Positions 63,252 through 64,000 of a stretch of DNA of 64,000 nucleotides are shown here, piece after piece; position 1 is the first letter of the stretch; each line of letters begins with the position of its first letter. Source of the DNA: Mariniflexile maritimum (GTDB lineage: Bacteria; Bacteroidota; Bacteroidia; Flavobacteriales; Flavobacteriaceae); contig NZ_WRPN01000001.1 of NCBI RefSeq assembly GCF_009746565.1, forward strand, positions 1 through 64,000, given 5' to 3'. Both the position numbers and the translations under genes were made by a program. The notes below the pieces were generated by a model. That model made no database searches and had not been told where the DNA came from. It saw nothing but the letters and a program-made list of their open reading frames with translations.

Positions 63252-63310
63252 CTTTTTTATGTGTGTTACAAACGTTTAATGTAAAACCACAAACACCACA
63301 CATAAAAAAG
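63252..63310 (+). repeat. 14-base perfect inverted repeat upstream of the CAL67264-type gene
   Basis: CTTTTTTATGTGTG (63252-63265) and CACACATAAAAAAG (63297-63310) are exact reverse complements, separated by 31 bases. They could form a long hairpin in an mRNA leader, or be a protein-binding site. The downstream gene starts 63 bases later. Confidence 0.75.
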
Positions 63311-63373
63311 ATATAGCGAAAAGCCCGACCTTGTTTTCAAGGATGCGCCCAAAAAATTAAAAAATAACGGATT

Positions 63374-63556
63374 ATGGCAATGAACAAGAACACAGTGTTA
63401 GCATGGGCAACCTGGATTATGGTATTTGTAGGATTGGGCTTGATAGCCTTAGGCGCTTTTAGGTATTATGAAGTGGCCGGTTATGGCTTTGCGGCCGTGG
63501 GCATAGGTTTCTTATCGGTGGCCTGGGTTTTTAATGCCCTTAAAGGAAGGGTTTAG
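63374..63556 (+). CDS. CAL67264-family small membrane protein
   Basis: A 60-residue protein with two membrane segments (VLAWATWIMVFVGLGLIALG and GYGFAAVGIGFLSVAWVFNA), matching the small CAL67264 family found in Flavobacteriia. Function unknown. It precedes the EttA-type ABC-F gene by about 50 bases, and both are probably transcribed together. Confidence 0.85.
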   Translation: MAMNKNTVLAWATWIMVFVGLGLIALGAFRYYEVAGYGFAAVGIGFLSVAWVFNALKGRV

Positions 63557-63606
63557 CGAATTCCTGTAATTCATACCTCGTAACTCGTAAATCAAAAAAA
63601 ATCACT

Positions 63607-64000
63607 ATGTCCGACGATAAAAAAGTAATTTTCTCCATGTCTGGTTTAACCAAGACGTACCAGGGTGCCAATACACCCGTTTTAAAAAATATTTATCTAA
63701 GTTTTTTTTACGGAGCCAAAATTGGCATTTTGGGGCTAAATGGTTCCGGTAAATCCACCTTGCTTAAAATAATTGCTGGAATTGATAAAAACTACCAGGG
63801 CGATGTCACGTTTTTGCAAGACTACACCGTTGGTTATCTGGAGCAGGAACCGCATCTTGATGAAAGTAAGACCGTTATGGAAATTGTAAAGGAAGGTGCT
63901 GCGGAAACCGTTGCCATTCTTGATGAATACAACAAAATAAACGATATGTTTGGTTTGGAAGAAGTGTATTCCAACCCCGATAAAATGGAGAAGTTGATGA
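63607..64000 (+). CDS. ettA: Energy-dependent translational throttle protein EttA (partial)
   Basis: The first 131 residues of an ABC-F ATPase, cut by the window end. The start is MSDDKKVIFSMSGLTKTYQG, and the first Walker A is GLNGSGKST at residues 43-51, followed by QDYTVGYLEQEPHLDESKTV, which is typical of EttA. EttA binds the ribosomal E-site and gates the first steps of elongation according to the ATP/ADP ratio. No signature or second ATPase domain can be checked here. Confidence 0.92.
   Translation, partial: MSDDKKVIFSMSGLTKTYQGANTPVLKNIYLSFFYGAKIGILGLNGSGKSTLLKIIAGIDKNYQGDVTFLQDYTVGYLEQEPHLDESKTVMEIVKEGAAETVAILDEYNKINDMFGLEEVYSNPDKMEKLM

Larger units (their letters stand above)
62911..63373. 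other. 463-base intergenic region with an inverted repeat
   Basis: No gene is seen. It holds a minus-strand promoter box for the glycosidase gene (62953-62960), a perfect inverted repeat (63252-63265 with 63297-63310), and a small CCTTG-TTTT-CAAGG hairpin (63330-63343), all upstream of the CAL67264-type gene. No tRNA or known riboswitch motif could be recognised. Confidence 0.6.

Overview
The window is a stretch of chromosome from a member of the Bacteroidota, most probably family Flavobacteriaceae. The evidence is the AT-rich coding style, the repeated Bacteroidota promoter element TAnnTTTG (with a TTG about 19-22 bases upstream in the best cases) in front of many genes, the lack of strong Shine-Dalgarno sequences, the menaquinone gene order, a bacillithiol gene (bshC), a CAL67264-family membrane protein and SusC/CarboxypepD_reg-type surface domains. 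The species cannot be named from the sequence alone. No rRNA, tRNA, CRISPR array, insertion sequence or prophage was recognised.

Layout. 1-1,920: a frameshifted lipoprotein gene and a membrane-anchored AraC-type regulator. 1,950-6,582 (minus strand): a probable spoT-fur-purA operon plus rdgB. 6,583-9,870: a type II restriction-modification island, with a small controller (C) protein, a putative endonuclease and a convergent N6-adenine methylase. A tandem C-box operator lies in front of the controller, and the methylase has its own promoter. 10,070-17,433: core genes hpf, rlmH, nadC, a YihY membrane protein, priA, an orphan LytTR response regulator and the rpsF-rpsR-rplI ribosomal operon with a textbook terminator. 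17,640-25,226: a glycosyltransferase, a peroxiredoxin-thioredoxin-small protein operon, a lipid kinase/App1 phosphatase pair, ychF, a frameshifted SRPBCC gene and an EamA transporter. 25,394-30,099: topoisomerase IV (parE, a tiny basic ORF, parC). 30,153-47,115: a CarboxypepD_reg surface protein, bshC, a PLP decarboxylase, guaA, a LysM/PBP1 fusion, a DUF3820 protein, an esterase lipoprotein, a DEAD-box helicase, an aldose epimerase-like protein, pabB, a sigma-like protein of unknown role, tilS and adenine deaminase. 47,210-53,896: a YheT hydrolase and the menaquinone cluster menB-menA-hydrolase-menC-CPBP protease-menE. 53,984-64,000: a plug/vWA fusion protein, a secreted DUF2927-like protein, an acyl-CoA carboxylase beta subunit, a MarR-controlled redox operon with a palindromic operator candidate, a GHL10-type glycosidase, a CAL67264 membrane protein and the start of ettA.

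Most of the window is ordinary housekeeping. The parts that deserve a second look are the restriction-modification island with its C-box operator and unrecognised nuclease, the plug-vWA fusion, the degenerate sigma-like protein at 43.2-43.9 kb, the 44-residue basic ORF between parE and parC, a set of genes whose promoter box sits almost on the start codon (possible leaderless mRNAs), and two genes each broken by one apparent single-base deletion.
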